Of a stretch of DNA of 64,000 nucleotides, positions 10,256-22,112 are shown in pieces. The position numbers and the translations under genes were made by a program. Source of the DNA: Polysphondylium violaceum (taxonomy: Eukaryota > Evosea > Eumycetozoa > Dictyosteliales > Dictyosteliaceae); assembly GCA_000277445.1 (NCBI GenBank), contig AJWJ01000046.1, forward strand, positions 1 through 64,000, written 5' to 3'. How positions within the stretch are numbered: the first letter of the stretch is position 1; every line of letters begins with the position of its first letter. The notes beneath the pieces are model-generated. The model did not search any database, was not told where the DNA came from, and saw only the letters and a list, made by a program, of their open reading frames with translations.

Positions 10256-13200
10256 TTACTTTAATTTAATTAAAATTACAGTTATATTATCATCAGAGCC
10301 AGAGAAATAAGCATAGTCTTTGAGTTTAACTACAGCTTCATGAGTAGATTTCGAAGATTTAACAATATCACAAGCTTGTTGATCAGATATTTCATCCCAA
10401 AGACCATCACAAGCGACGATAATAAATTCATCTTGTTCTTTGTCTCTCTGGGTGATTGATAAATAAGGGTCTGGAATGACATAGGGTTCCATATAAATGT
10501 CTCCAATGGATCTTGATACGGCCAATGTACCATTGACTCTGGAGGTGTGTTGATTGCTAACTACAAATCCACCCAATTTAGATATACGTTTGGTTTCCAA
10601 TGGATCACTCGGTTTATGATCAAAGGACAATCTCTTGGCAACACCATCTCTACACAAAACAATTCGAGTGTCGCCAATGTTTGAAACGCAAAAGCTGTCT
10701 TGATGAATGAGTAGAGAGGCGGCAGTGGCACCGCAATATTTTAGATCGGGTTTTTCGTTGAGCACATAGGATTTAAATTGGCGCGAAATCTCTTGATAGG
10801 CCTGTTTCAGCCATTGAAGGGCTGGAAGAGAGGGATACTTGTCGATGAGAATCTTTGTAATCTTGGGGAACCATTCACTGGAATAGTGTGCAGTTTGTGG
10901 ACCTGCATGGCCATCAAACAAAGAAATCAAATCAAAATCATCTTGATCGTTAAATTTACCAAATATACTTAGCGAATCTTCCATTGTTGGACGACGACCA
11001 ATCATGTCGGCATAGCTGATATCAAATCTTGAACTGGGGGTTTTGGTAACAGAGTGATGATTGTAAAACATTGGCAGTGAAAGAGTCGATGGATTTGGGT
11101 TGGTGAAAATAGTCGTGTCTTTGAGTTGCTCAAATAATGGATCACCAACGCCAATATCTTGGCTTTGACTGGCCATTGCAAGATTTAAAATCACTAAATT
11201 CTTTAAATGTTCAAAGATACCATTGTTTGATAGGGGTGATTCAATCGAGTTGTATGAAAGATCCAATACCAACAAATGTTCCAAAGTTCCAATCCAGTCG
11301 GGAATTGATTCAATTTGATTGTTTGATAAATCCAATTTTTCCAAAGATTTAATTTCTTTTATAAACGATGGAATGGATCGTAATTGACAAGAACCTAATC
11401 CCAATTCTCGGAGATAAGGGAACTCGATGGCACAAGATTCAATGTCAGAGCTGATGTCACACTTGAGCTCGATACCAATGTTTCCATTACAATAGAGTTC
11501 CTCTAATGATTGGAAACAAGTTGAATTTGGAAACTTAATTTCCTCTATATTATTATAACCAATGGAAAGAATAGACAAAGACTCACAACTCCATATAGTG
11601 CTTGGTAAACATGTCAGTCGATTACCAGATACATTTAAAGTTGATAAACTACCACCTCCATTGATTTCAAATAATTGTTCGGGTATTGATGTTAGAAAAT
11701 TATTAAATAGCAAAAGAGTTACAAGTTTCTCTAGATATTGAATATTTTCAGTTGGTAGAGATTCAATTTGATTCACAGAGAAATCAATGGTTACCAATGA
11801 TGTTGATGTTGAAAATATTGAATCTGGAATAGCTACAAGTTGATTATTTCTAAATTTCAATGTTTTTAATGAAAATAAACCATATTGTTGCTGTTGCTCT
11901 TCTTCACTATCATTATTATTATTGTTGATTGAAAACCAAGAATTTGGTATTTCTTTGATAAGGTTATTTGATAAATTTAAATTTTCCAAATAGATAAAGT
12001 AACAAAGATCAGAGGGAAGAGTTGAAATTTGATTATTTGATAAATCTAGAGAAATTAAGCTTTCAGATAGAGAACATAGCTCATCGGGAATACTTTTGAT
12101 CTCGTTGTGGAATGCCAATAATGTCGAAAGATTTGAGAGGGAACCCAATTCTTTGGGCAACTCTTGTAAACAATTGTTACTGATATCTAAAAATGTCAAT
12201 GCTTCCAAATGTTGAATATCTTGGCAAATTGATTTCAATTGGCAAAATGAAAGAATAAGTGTTTCCAATTGAGCATACCAAAATATACCCAATGGCAAAA
12301 AATTCTCGCCCTCCCATGTATCGTCTCTACTTTGATTGGAACCTAAATCTAGTTTCTTTAAATTTGTATTATAACACAACTCCCATGGCAAATAGTTGTT
12401 TACATTTAACTGTACCATTGTTGATAATCTATTGTTACTAGTGTTTGCTGCTGTTTGTTCACTATTATCACCTTGGTGTTGTTGTTGCTGTTGTTGGTGT
12501 TTATTATAAATTGCCTCATTCTCTGGATTGGCAGGTATCATAAATTTATTACCAGATAATATCAATGTTGTCAATTCATTTAAATTTGACAATGATACTG
12601 GTAACTCTGTTAATCTGTTATACGATAAATCTATGGTATTCAATCTATCCAATTCGCCAACCCGCTCTGGAATACTTGTCAACTTATTTCTACCAAGTAA
12701 TAATCTTTGTAATGAGATTCTTGAAAACAATTCTTCTTGATCAATTTCCTCAATACCTGAATTTGTTCTAATTATTATTATGGCATTGAATTAGTATACA
12801 TATATTCGATGATGATGATGATGATGATGATGATGATAATGCTTACTTATCATATATTACAGAATAAATTTGAGAACCAGTTTTTGGTGGCATCTTATAG
12901 GTAGAAGTTTGAGGAGGTGATGTAGGATTACTTGCGGTGGATGGCGAAGAGATTAGAGTGGATGGTGGTTGAGTAGGTGTGCTGGGTGATGCTGTGGCGG
13001 TAGATAATGCAGACGATGGTTTAGTGGGAGTAGTAAAAGTCAATGATATTGAATCTGAAGATGGTTTTCTACCACCGCCATTACTATTTAAACCAAAACA
13101 TGGTGGCGATGAATTTCTAGTTGGTGTGATGGGTGGCAAATCGCTAATGGACAAAGAGAGTGGTCTCTTTGGTTTGTTTTCCGAGGGTGGTGGAGGAGGT

Positions 13201-13328
13201 TTCTCTATGCCTCCACTCTTTGACAGTCCTGCCTGTTGTCCATTTCCTGCTGCAGTCAACAATGACACATCTCCACTAGATTTACATCTATTATGCATTG
13301 ATTCCGATTTTCTCTTTGTTATAAACAT
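10256..13328 (-). CDS. phlpp: Leucine-rich-repeat PP2C phosphatase (PHLPP-like)
   Basis: Two exons, complement(join(10256..12767,12847..13328)), giving 997 residues with a phase-2 intron that holds a GAT/ATC microsatellite. Residues 1-160 are a Ser/Thr/Pro-rich disordered region. The middle has about 18 leucine-rich repeats (LxxLxLSxNxLxxLP). The last about 260 residues are a PP2C-type Mn/Mg-dependent Ser/Thr phosphatase with GRRPTMED, FDGHAG, GDTRIVL, SRSIGD, CDGLWDE and DNITVI; the metal-binding Asp residues are all present. The LRR-then-PP2C order is that of PHLPP, which dephosphorylates AKT/PKC-type kinases in animals. No PH domain is visible. The functional link to AKT in amoebae is inference. 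Confidence 0.92.
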
Positions 13329-14541
13329 TTTAATTTCTAAAATGGATATTTATACTACTATGTGAGCAAGATGATGATGAAGTTATAGAATACAAGATAG
13401 ATAAATGTTTTGTATGTGTATTTGTATTGCTTGTTGTTTTAATACAAGAAGAGGATGGTGAAGTGGTGTGAGAGATATATATTTAAATATACTATTTTGA
13501 AATTTAGATATACTAATCTGTATCACCTATATGTACATATACCAAGTAGATGTGATGGAGTAAAATTGGGGGTGAATGTACAATTTCAGTAAGTATTTTG
13601 TTTGTGTCAGCTGAGCTGGGGGTAAATAAAATGTGGTAAAATGTGGATGAGAGGTGTAGGTGTGTGAGTGTGATGTCTGAGGGTGAGTAGGTATTGGAGA
13701 AAAGAAGGTGTGTGATTGTATGTTGGTCGTGAAGTGGTGTGAGGTGGTGAGTCTATATATATCTATAAATATAATCTAAAAATAAATTTAAACTATTTAT
13801 ATTTATACGATAACTAACTCCAGTATATATATATAAAGAGTAGAGGGATATGAAGAAAAAAAAAAAAGAAACCTCTATTCGACACTCATGTGAATATATA
13901 CATTAGTAAAAAAAAAAAAAAAAGAAAAAATAGTAGTGTAATGGGGAGGGACGCTATAGTCGTAGATTTTATAGGCAATTTGAAATTTTTCACTTTGGTT
14001 TTTTGGACCAAAACAAAAGATTTTTTTTATATTAAATGATTTTTTTTTTTATTTTTATTCAAAAATCGATTTTTTCATAATTATTTATTATTTTTTTTTA
14101 TAAAAAATAAATGTATTTGTGAATCTGCAGATCTCGATTGAAAAATCAAAATAGATCATTTTAAATACTTTAAATTATTTAATTATATGTTTTAATTTTT
14201 GATTATTATTATTGATGCTAAAGGGATTTTTGACATCCGCACCCCATGTGTGTGTGAAAGTTTAAATAAATATCTAATCAATCAGTCAGTAGATATATAT
14301 TTAATTTTAATTTTAATTTTGTATATTGTTGTTGATGTTAAATAATGATGATGATGATGATAATGTTGATTGTTATTGCCATTAAAGGATAAAAGAGTAA
14401 AGAATAAAAAAGGTGTGCTTGTGGTAGTAGGGGTAGTGGTTTTAATTAAATACCCGCGTATAACTAAAATAAAAATAATTGTATTGTTTCTTTCTTTCTC
14501 ATTTTTCTTGTCTTGTCTTTTCTTCTATTATATTTGATAAG
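13329..14541. other. 1.2 kb intergenic region
   Basis: The first 450 bases are rich in GTG/GAGG on the plus strand, an oddly purine- and GT-rich promoter for the phosphatase gene that starts at 13328. The rest is A/T runs. There are no convincing coding frames and no RNA gene I recognise. A (GAT)n stretch occurs near 14345. Confidence 0.45.
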
Positions 14542-15564
14542 TTAAAGCTTTGGCACTAGTAATCTATTTAAAAATTTAAATTTGTTTGATGTTGAGAGAG
14601 TTGGTGATGTGGTGTTGTTTGTTTTCAAACAAAACTCCCAAAACTGATAGACATTCTTCATGTAACGCATTGGATGAACAGAAAAATGATTTACATGTAA
14701 ACTTTGATCAAAACAGAGTTGTCTGACATTGATATTCTGACTTTTCATAATCTCTATTCCTCTTTCGACGTCGAGATACGATGTGACGGCGTCATCGATG
14801 CTATAGATGTAGAGTTGAGGAGTGGGGATAGGACATTTTGATAAACGATTCCAAAAGTCGTTGTTTGCTTTTTCTACATCCACTATTTTACTGTATCCCG
14901 CACAAATGTATTTTAAAACTGTTTTCTGAATTTTAGATTTCGATGTTGCTGTCAATGATGTATAGGCCACTCGTTCACTAATCATTGATGGACAACTATC
15001 AAATATTTGTCCTTTAATTAGATTTATCAACTTTTCATATTTCTATTGTTGATTGATTTGTTAGTTTGATTGATTCATTACTATAACAATACTATTACTC
15101 CTACATACATCTTTGTTATCATTTAACAATTTAAATATTTCACTCTGATACACCATATTCCCTGAAAACACTTGAAATATGATTGGTCGAGATGTTTTAT
15201 CACTCTCTTTATTCAAAAACTCTACTAGACTAAGTGCCAACTCTCTCATTCTATGAGGAAAGAAACTATATTGATTGTTGGTAGTACTAGATTAGCATAT
15301 ATAATAAATAGACAATCATTGGTAGGTAATAAATCAAGGATCATCTTACTGACACATAGGCGAAGGAGTTAGAGTAATTGTACAAAATCCATTATCTAAA
15401 TAAAACTTTTTGTATTTGTCGAGATGCTTAGGAAGTGCCTTTATCCATCCTACCAACACCACCAAAGGATGTACGTTGAGTCCTAGTGGCGGAATGGGAT
15501 GTTGTGGTAATGTAAAACTAAAATTATGTTCATTGAGCTTTTGCACTAACAATTGATCATTCAT
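14542..15564 (-). CDS. TMEM53/DUF829 family protein
   Basis: Three exons, complement(join(14542..15042,15109..15265,15350..15564)), giving 290 residues; all introns are GT...AG and in frame. The N-terminal VVLVGWIKALPKHLDKYKKF matches the conserved start of the DUF829/TMEM53 domain (LxGWxxAxxKHLxKY). The domain has an alpha/beta-hydrolase-like fold. Possible triad equivalents are the Ser in VFSGNM, the Asp in YSIDDAV and the His in VNHF. In animals TMEM53 sits at the nuclear envelope and ER; here no strong membrane segment is visible. It is divergently arranged with the four-pass protein at 15951, about 390 bases away. Confidence 0.85.
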
Positions 15565-15950
15565 TTATTGTGTGTGTATTTATATTATCTATGTGTATAG
15601 GCGTGTACATATGATTAAACTAAATTTAAAATTCTTATGTAAGTGACAAAAAAAAAAAAAAACAACACCCACCCCACACAACCACCTCGAAATGGATATT
15701 GAAAAAACATAACTACTACCCCTTTTTCATTTTATTCACACAACGATGTGATTGGGGAGGGTAGTGACACACCTATTCAGGAAAATAAAATATAATTAAA
15801 TATTAATATTTAAAAATTTATTATATTATATTTAGCTTAGCATAGATAGAGAATAGAATTCAATCTCACCTACCATAGTCGTAGTAGTAACAATACTATT
15901 TATATATTTATTTTATTTATATCTCTCAATAATATTGTCCAAAACAAGTC
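15565..15950. other. Divergent promoter region
   Basis: This lies between two divergent genes and should carry both promoters. A long A-run sits at about 15650 and AT-rich TATA-like stretches at 15790-15850. No gene is visible. Confidence 0.45.
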
Positions 15951-16637
15951 ATGATTAAATTTAAAATTATATATCCAATTTTGCTCTCGATTTTTTTCAT
16001 CACATGGATATTATTGATTGTATCCTATGCCTGTATGTGTACGAGTTGGATTTCATACATCTGCAAATATTAACATCATTACAAAATACATACAGCCTAT
16101 TGGTACAGATACGAAAACAAACTATCACAAACAACATTGAAATTCAAACACGATCGTGTTCATGAGAGTTTACCAGGGGGCGGTCACATTAAATATAGTT
16201 GGACCTACCAAGGCAGAGAGGAACAGGCTATTTTGAGAGCATCGGTATCGTTTGCCATCCTCTCTTGGATATTCACCACCATTTGTCTGGTTTTGGTGGC
16301 ATTGCATCTCTTTGACATTCTCCACAAAATCCCCTTGTTGCCCATGAGATACATAGCAAAATTCCTCCCACTCATTCCATTGGCCTGCTCCATTCTCGCC
16401 CTGCTCATCTGTCTGGGCTTCAATCGTGCCGTCCAAAGGGACTGTCAAAACACCTTGGGTAGCAACTCTGTGTCGTGTGATCTCTCTTGGTACCACTCCT
16501 TTGTCGGTCACGGGGAAATGGATTCGTGGCACCCCGATGTCGGCTGGGTCGTCACCGTATTCACAAGCGCCTTTCTCCTCGCCGCCTCTGTGATCAGCAT
16601 CGGTTTCGCCTCCTTTGAAGCTGCCGTCTCTGCCTAA
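15951..16637 (+). CDS. Four-pass membrane protein, unknown family
   Basis: Two exons, join(15951..16032,16096..16637), giving 207 residues. Exon 1 encodes MIKFKIIYPILLSIFFITW and leads straight into the first membrane helix. Further helices lie at about 70-92, 100-125 and 175-198. A polar loop after helix 1 and a loop between helices 3 and 4 with a Cys pair (RDCQNT...SVSCDL) would both face outside. The layout is that of claudin/PMP22-like tetraspans, but the claudin W-GLW-C-C motif is not seen. It could be a dictyostelid-specific tetraspan. The 3' half is markedly richer in G/C than nearby genes. Confidence 0.75.
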
Positions 16638-17032
16638 CTTTTTCCACACCCCATTTAATTTTCGCGCAAAAAATAACAAAATAAAAACTTGACTCCCGCC
16701 AAAAATTCAAATTTTTTTGCAAAACAAAAAACTACTCCAGTGAGTTTTTTTTCAAAATGCGCAAACTCACTCACTTCAAAATTTGATCACCTTTTTACAC
16801 CGTCACTTTGTTGTTAAATTTATTTCCCCAAACACTAGAGGCCAAATTAGATATACCAAACTTTTTATTTCATTGTATAGATTCACGAAATAGAGTAGTA
16901 CTCCAAACAGCTTATTTGACACTCACCAGCTCAATTCAACTCAACTCAACTCTATATATTTTATTTGTATAATAACCAAAATTTATAATAATAATAGTTA
17001 TATTATTATAGTCATATATTAAAACACAAAAG
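16638..17032. other. Intergenic
   Basis: AT-rich DNA holding the 3' end of the four-pass gene and the promoter of the ARMC1 gene. A CTCAACT repeat (TCAATTCAACTCAACTCAACT) sits near 16930-16955. No coding frame. Confidence 0.4.
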
Positions 17033-17902
17033 ATGAGTGCTATAAATGTTGTTCAACAATTATATACTTTATCACAAAATCCAGATCACAGAGAACAAAT
17101 TGCTAGAGATCAAGGATGTTTGCCTGCTTTGGTAATGTTTCTTAGTGGTAATGACTCTGACGAAGAGTTGATCAATCTTTGTTTAGAGACTCTTTTACTT
17201 TTAGCTTCAAACGAAAACAATAGAGGTCTCATTCAAAAAGAGCCATGTATGATTTCTACCTTGAAGAAATTAATAGATACTCCTCAATATAAAGCATCTA
17301 TCAATCAAATTTTAAATCTTGTTGATCCAAAATCACAATCAGACTCTACTCCAGCTACAACAACACCAACACCAAATGTAAATAATAATATTAATAATAA
17401 CAAAAAAGCAACTACATTCTCAATGTTGATTGGTGAGAAATTACCAATCAAAGATGCATCCATTAAACCAATCACAAATGCCAACAGAGCCACTGCTATC
17501 AGTAACACCGATATCAAAACATTTTTATTTCATGTTAAGGGTATGAACAATGAATCTATAAAGAAACAAGTGGAAGACGCCCTCTTGAAAACAAAGGGTG
17601 TCATCTCATTTATGATTGATCTTCATACCTATCAAGCCACCATTCGTACCTCTTTAAGCTCTGATGAAGTCAAGTTGGTGATTCGTAACAATGTTGGTTT
17701 ATCTGCTTCACTTATTGTCGATGGTCAAGAAGAGGTTGAAAGCACTCCAGACTATCTCCCCGAACCAAACAATCCAAATGCTCAAACCAAGAAATGGGGT
17801 TGGGGCTCAATCATTAGTTTTGGTCAAGAACAACAAAAACCAACAAGCAATGGCAAAGAAACCTGGGGTTGGAATTCTTTTTCAAAAGCTTTGTTTGGTT
17901 AA
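17033..17902 (+). CDS. armc1: ARMC1 homologue (armadillo repeat-containing protein 1)
   Basis: A single exon of 289 residues. The N-terminus VVQQLYTLSQNPDHREQIARD followed by QGCLPALVMFL matches human ARMC1 (VVNQLRDLA...VQDQGCLPGLILF). A second armadillo-like stretch runs to about residue 95. After a low-complexity Thr/Asn spacer, residues about 160-230 form the ferredoxin-like (HMA-type) region with EDALLKTKGVISFMID, also shared with ARMC1 (EEALLKIKGVISFTF). The C-terminus DYLPEPN...KKWGWGSI resembles the ARMC1 tail (DYLPED...GASWLSTAANF). In animals ARMC1 associates with the mitochondrial MICOS/MIB complex and affects mitochondrial distribution. The match is end to end. Confidence 0.9.
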   Translation: MSAINVVQQLYTLSQNPDHREQIARDQGCLPALVMFLSGNDSDEELINLCLETLLLLASNENNRGLIQKEPCMISTLKKLIDTPQYKASINQILNLVDPKSQSDSTPATTTPTPNVNNNINNNKKATTFSMLIGEKLPIKDASIKPITNANRATAISNTDIKTFLFHVKGMNNESIKKQVEDALLKTKGVISFMIDLHTYQATIRTSLSSDEVKLVIRNNVGLSASLIVDGQEEVESTPDYLPEPNNPNAQTKKWGWGSIISFGQEQQKPTSNGKETWGWNSFSKALFG

Positions 17903-18226
17903 TGCTTTTTAAATTCCACTTTTCAATTCATTTATTATTATTATTAATTATTTCTTTCTCACTCACCACCACACATATACCCACACTCACAATATTATTG
18001 TTATTGGATGATGATAATATTTATTTTAATATTTAAATACATAACAATATATGTATTTTAAAATACCAACTTTTTCTCTATATACTTTTTTCTTTCTAAT
18101 TTACTTGCTTACAACAATCAACAAATTAAAATAACAAATACAACTAAAAAACATGATAATAAATTATTTATTATTTTTAAAAAAAACATTATATATCTCT
18201 CTATCTTTATTCTATTTATTACTATT
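17903..18226. other. Convergent intergenic region
   Basis: Sequence between two convergent genes (ARMC1 and cornichon) holding both 3' ends. It is T- and A-rich with AATAAA-like signals. No gene seen. Confidence 0.4.
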
Positions 18227-18814
18227 TTACATCCAATCCATTTTTTTAGTGGTTGTACGATGATGTCCTGAATACTCGTTAATTAAATATGAAACAAACC
18301 TAATGAGGAAGACAGGGATGTTAATATACAGATATAAAAGATAAAAACAAGGTCTATACACTTACCAATATAAATATAAAAAGAAACTAATGATATAAAA
18401 CGCTGTTTTCACTATATATCTTTTCTTAAATGATGGTAAAACTCTGTACACTTCAGTTGCTGATAATCTATGTTGATTATTTAAAATTCTAATAAACAAA
18501 GTGTTAATATTAAACATGAACTCTTTAACCAGCGTAATCAACAATTAAAATACTCACGAATAAACATGAAAAGCAAATAAAATAGCATTAATAAATAATA
18601 AAATATAATCGACATTTAAAAAGAGATAGAAAAAGAAAGCAGTATGTATGCCAATTTCTAACTTTATCATAGGGTTTAACCTTCTTGTAAGATCAATAGG
18701 ACTCACTAAATCTGATTCAAGATCTGTAAATGCAACAATAGTAAACACTGAACAAAACACTAATGCTGTTGAAAATACCAGTGAAAATATCCAAAATAAG
18801 ATAAGTAAATCCAT
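18227..18814 (-). CDS. Cornichon homologue (COPII cargo receptor)
   Basis: Three exons, complement(join(18227..18299,18366..18488,18558..18814)), giving 150 residues. Cornichon/Erv14 proteins are ER membrane adaptors that load transmembrane cargo into COPII vesicles. The first helix is followed by the cornichon signature TDLESDLVSPIDLTRRLNPM (family: DxKxDxxNPIDxCxxLNP). Two more hydrophobic segments follow, then a C-terminal SATEVYRVLPSFKKRYIVKT with LAFYxxxFFxYLY-type residues. The last exon encodes FVSYLINEYSGHH and a basic end. Length fits the family (138-160). Splice phases agree for all joins. Confidence 0.92.
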
Positions 18815-19263
18815 TTTGTTGTTTTTATATAGATTTTGTTTTAAAACAATACAAATCTCTATCCTATTTTCTTTATTTGATCATCATTTCTTTTTTTTTT
18901 TTTCTTTTTTTTACAATTTTTTTAATGATGAAATTCATTTTTTATAATGAGCGTTCCAATAATGGGCAACTGCTATGGCATGATGTTTATAAGGTCACCA
19001 AATAGACATCATGTCATCCCAGTAATAACTCTTTATTGGCCGGAAAAGTTTTAACAAAGTCTTTATTAAGTTTCAACCTTGATATTTGAAAGGAACTCAA
19101 GTATGCTATGTACATAATATGTATTTCGTGATCTTGGATCCAAGGTATTCAAACAAAATAAATAATTAAAGAAATGTTACAATAATAATTTATACCTATA
19201 TATTTAGTTACTGGGATAATAAGGGGAATAAATATAAAAGTACAGGATACATTTATTAAACTA
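18815..19263. other. Intergenic with a strong hairpin
   Basis: The left part, next to the cornichon start, is T-rich promoter-like sequence. From 18955 to about 19150 base composition is less AT-rich and includes the inverted repeat described separately. No protein-coding frame is convincing. Confidence 0.45.
18963..19021. ncRNA. Candidate hairpin RNA or terminator-like structure
   Basis: ATGGCATGATGTTTAT (18975-18990) pairs with ATAGACATCATGTCAT (19002-19017) over 16 positions including two G-U wobbles, with an 11-base loop. TGGG at 18963-18966 can pair with CCCA at 19018-19021. The sequence is intergenic and less AT-rich than its surroundings. Whether it is transcribed is unknown, so the RNA call is tentative. 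Confidence 0.25.
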
Positions 19264-20403
19264 TTATTTCATTAATAAGATATCATTGTTTTTACAAATA
19301 TTAATTAAATCTTTTCTAAAATCGTGATCGTAATCCATTAGATTGAACATTAATTCAATATGTTGAATGGGTGGATAGTTTTTAAAGATGACATTTGATT
19401 TATCATCGAGTTTTTTTGATAAAACACCATGTAATTTAATGGATGAAGAAAGGGGAACTGTTTTATCTTGACCTCCATGTAAGAGATAGAGTTTTGGGAA
19501 TTGATTACAATCGATACTCTTATCTTCAACCTTATCAAATATACAAGTAGGTGAATAGAAATCAAAATACTTTGGTCCTTTCATACAGGGACGCATGGGA
19601 GACAAGTGCTCCAAGCCTCTTGTAGTCTCGTGTATAAAATGATCGGATATTTCAAATGGACCGCTTAAAGCTACTATTGACTTCACCTTGCTGCCAACAA
19701 TATCTTTACTCGTGTTGGTCTTGTTTGATTTAATAGCATTGTTTAAATATCTCGTACAAGAAAACAAAGTGATGATATGAGCACCTGCAGAGTGTCCAGC
19801 CAAGTGTATATTATGTTTATCACCACCATACAAATGTATATTTTCATAGCAATACTTTACGGCATTGTCTAAATCTACCAACATATCGTCAATCAAACCT
19901 TTGGGATACAATGTATAGTTTACAACCATACAAACAATACCAGCTTCAGCCAATACTTTACCCATTAAAATATATTGAATCTTGTCACCCTTTAGTTATT
20001 AAATTTGTTTGTTAATATTGTATCCTGATCTCATACCTGTATTATGTATCTCTATTCTAATATTTACAAATGCCCAACTGCCTCCATGAACAAATAATAG
20101 TACCGGATATAATTTACTGCCGTCGTTGTTGTTTGGATCAAAAGCTGCTGGTGAGTAAATATCACAAACATTTCTTGGTTTATTATCAGAGTATCTTATA
20201 TCTTTAACCAAATGCTTTTTATTAAAAGTTATATAATAATATAAACCAGATCTAATGGATTTTCCAATGATTGATAACCAAAACACGATCTCTTGTAATA
20301 TTAATTGACAAAATATCAATCTTTTCCCCCATTTAGAGTACACTGTTCTTTTATATCTTTCTAAAAGATCAGAGCTCATATGATCTATATCCTCGACCAT
20401 CAT
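19264..20403 (-). CDS. Membrane-linked esterase/lipase (HSL/ICME-like alpha/beta hydrolase)
   Basis: Two exons, complement(join(19264..19989,20068..20403)), giving 353 residues; the donor is GTAAAT directly after HGGSWAF. The oxyanion motif HGGSW is near residue 108, the nucleophile elbow GHSAGAH near 184, the Asp in GGQDKTVP, and the His in IQHIELM. This is the alpha/beta hydrolase-3 type seen in prenylcysteine methylesterases, kynurenine formamidases and BD-FAE esterases. The N-terminal about 70 residues include a hydrophobic stretch (LILQEIVFWLSIIG), as in plant isoprenylcysteine methylesterase, which suggests membrane association. The substrate is not certain. Confidence 0.88.
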
Positions 20404-20626
20404 TTTTGTGTGTGTTGTGTTGTAATTTTAAATAGAATTCAAAAAAAAAAAATAAAAAAGAAAACTAGATTTTATCATATGATGTCCCACATCGAAATTG
20501 CGTCCATTAGAGGGTAATTTCTACACACTGGAAATGGATATTTGTATAAATAAATTAATAGAGTACACAAATTATTATTATTATTATATAAATGGTTAGT
20601 AGTATTTGTTTATTAGTATTATTTGT

Positions 20627-22112
20627 TTATTTATACATAGGTGGACCATAAGAACTATGTGTTTGTGTAGGCCCATAAGGACTTGGTGGGGGTGGTGATT
20701 GTTGTTGTGGTTGTTGTTTTCTATCATAGTAATTGTTTTGGTTATTGTAATTCTAAATTTAAAAACAATATATTAGTAGTTGTTGCTATGTTTTTAGTAC
20801 ACTCTAAATCTTTTATAATATCTATTTACATTATTATAACCATTGTTATTCCATTGACCTTGTTGTTCATAACTATTATGTGGTGGTTGTTGCTGTTGAT
20901 AACCATAATCATAGTCATCTTCTAAATTGTTGTTACTATTATATTGTTGATTCATATTTGGTGGACTATTGTTGGTACTATTATCATGACTATTACCATT
21001 TGGATCTTCGTATGTTTGTACGTCAAAACCTAAAACCTGATTTACTTCTTCAATAAACTTTTTAAACTCTGCCTCAATGAGAGCAATGTTTGATTCATTG
21101 TTTCTCAATGGACAATCTGATGATGGATGAGACACCTCATTACAATGTACACACTTGATATCCACAGGTGCCCAGTTTTTGCCGCCCATATAGGCAGGTC
21201 TTTCTCTGAGGGTACCGTTCATCTCTGCCAACTCTCTCAACTGTTGTCTCTTGTGTTCGTTTTTGCCCTCCTCTACGGGCACCAAAAACTCTCTGACGAG
21301 AATCGATGCTTTATCCAATTGCTCTTGTGTGTCGGCTGTCAAGAGTACGTGCAACTCATCGTTTTCCTGATACTGCACTTTGGTCGCCTTGCCATCTCTG
21401 CTTGAACCCTTGCCTCTGATGGCAATCTTTGCGCCCGATTCCTTCTCGAGCTTCTTTTGTGTGTTTCCTCTGGGACCAATAATAAGACCAATGAAATTAT
21501 ATTCTGGATGATCTTTGATGGGTATATAAATCTTGCATGTCTTTTTCTCATGAGGTGGTGTGTAATCGCTGGGTGGTTTATAGGAAGGATTCACTTGTTG
21601 TGCAATTTGAATGAGACCATGTCTCTCTTTTTGCAACTTATCCTTTACTCTTTGCTCTCTGGTGTTTGATCTCTTACCATTGTTATCATACACTGGTGGT
21701 GGTGATGGTGATCTTTCTCTATCTCTATCTGTAATCTCAATTGGTCCAAATGTCACCTTTTTTGTAATTTCATCAATTCTTAATCTTACTAGATATGTGT
21801 ATTGGTAATGGTGTTAATAAGATATATATCATATATGATGTATATGTATTACCACTACTCCTACTTACATAATAAGGCAGCGATTTGCTCTTCGGTTAAA
21901 CCTGGAGGTAAAGTTTTAAATTGTGAAAAGGAAGGAGGAGTAGATTCATTTTGGGATTCATCCCATCTTGAAAGTCTAGTTCTTGAATCCAATGAAACTT
22001 CATCACGTGTACGTGGTCTACCTCTACCTATAGTTTGTATTTCTCTAAAGAATGAATCTTCATCATCCTCACCAAAAACTGGTGAATCAAAATCCTCTGC
22101 TGGTGCAACCAT
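20627..22112 (-). CDS. sf1: Splicing factor 1 / branch-point binding protein
   Basis: Three exons, complement(join(20627..20752,20830..21788,21869..22112)), giving 442 residues. SF1/BBP recognises the intron branch-point sequence and, with U2AF, defines the 3' splice site. The ULM-like WDE motif (SRWDESQ) is present. The conserved [20 protein letters not shown] is rebuilt across intron 1. Next come [10 protein letters not shown] (the SPSP phosphorylation motif), the KH-QUA2 domain (about 145-270) with the [11 protein letters not shown] loop, and one CCHC zinc knuckle ([14 protein letters not shown]). The end is Asn/Gln/Pro-rich. It lacks the long proline tail of the mammalian protein. The gene is divergent from DPM3, about 500 bases away. 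Confidence 0.95.

Noticed and set aside
16170-16679. 169-residue frame antisense to the four-pass membrane protein
   Set aside because: A frame shadow: the sense strand gives clear membrane helices and splicing, the antisense protein is charged and resembles nothing.
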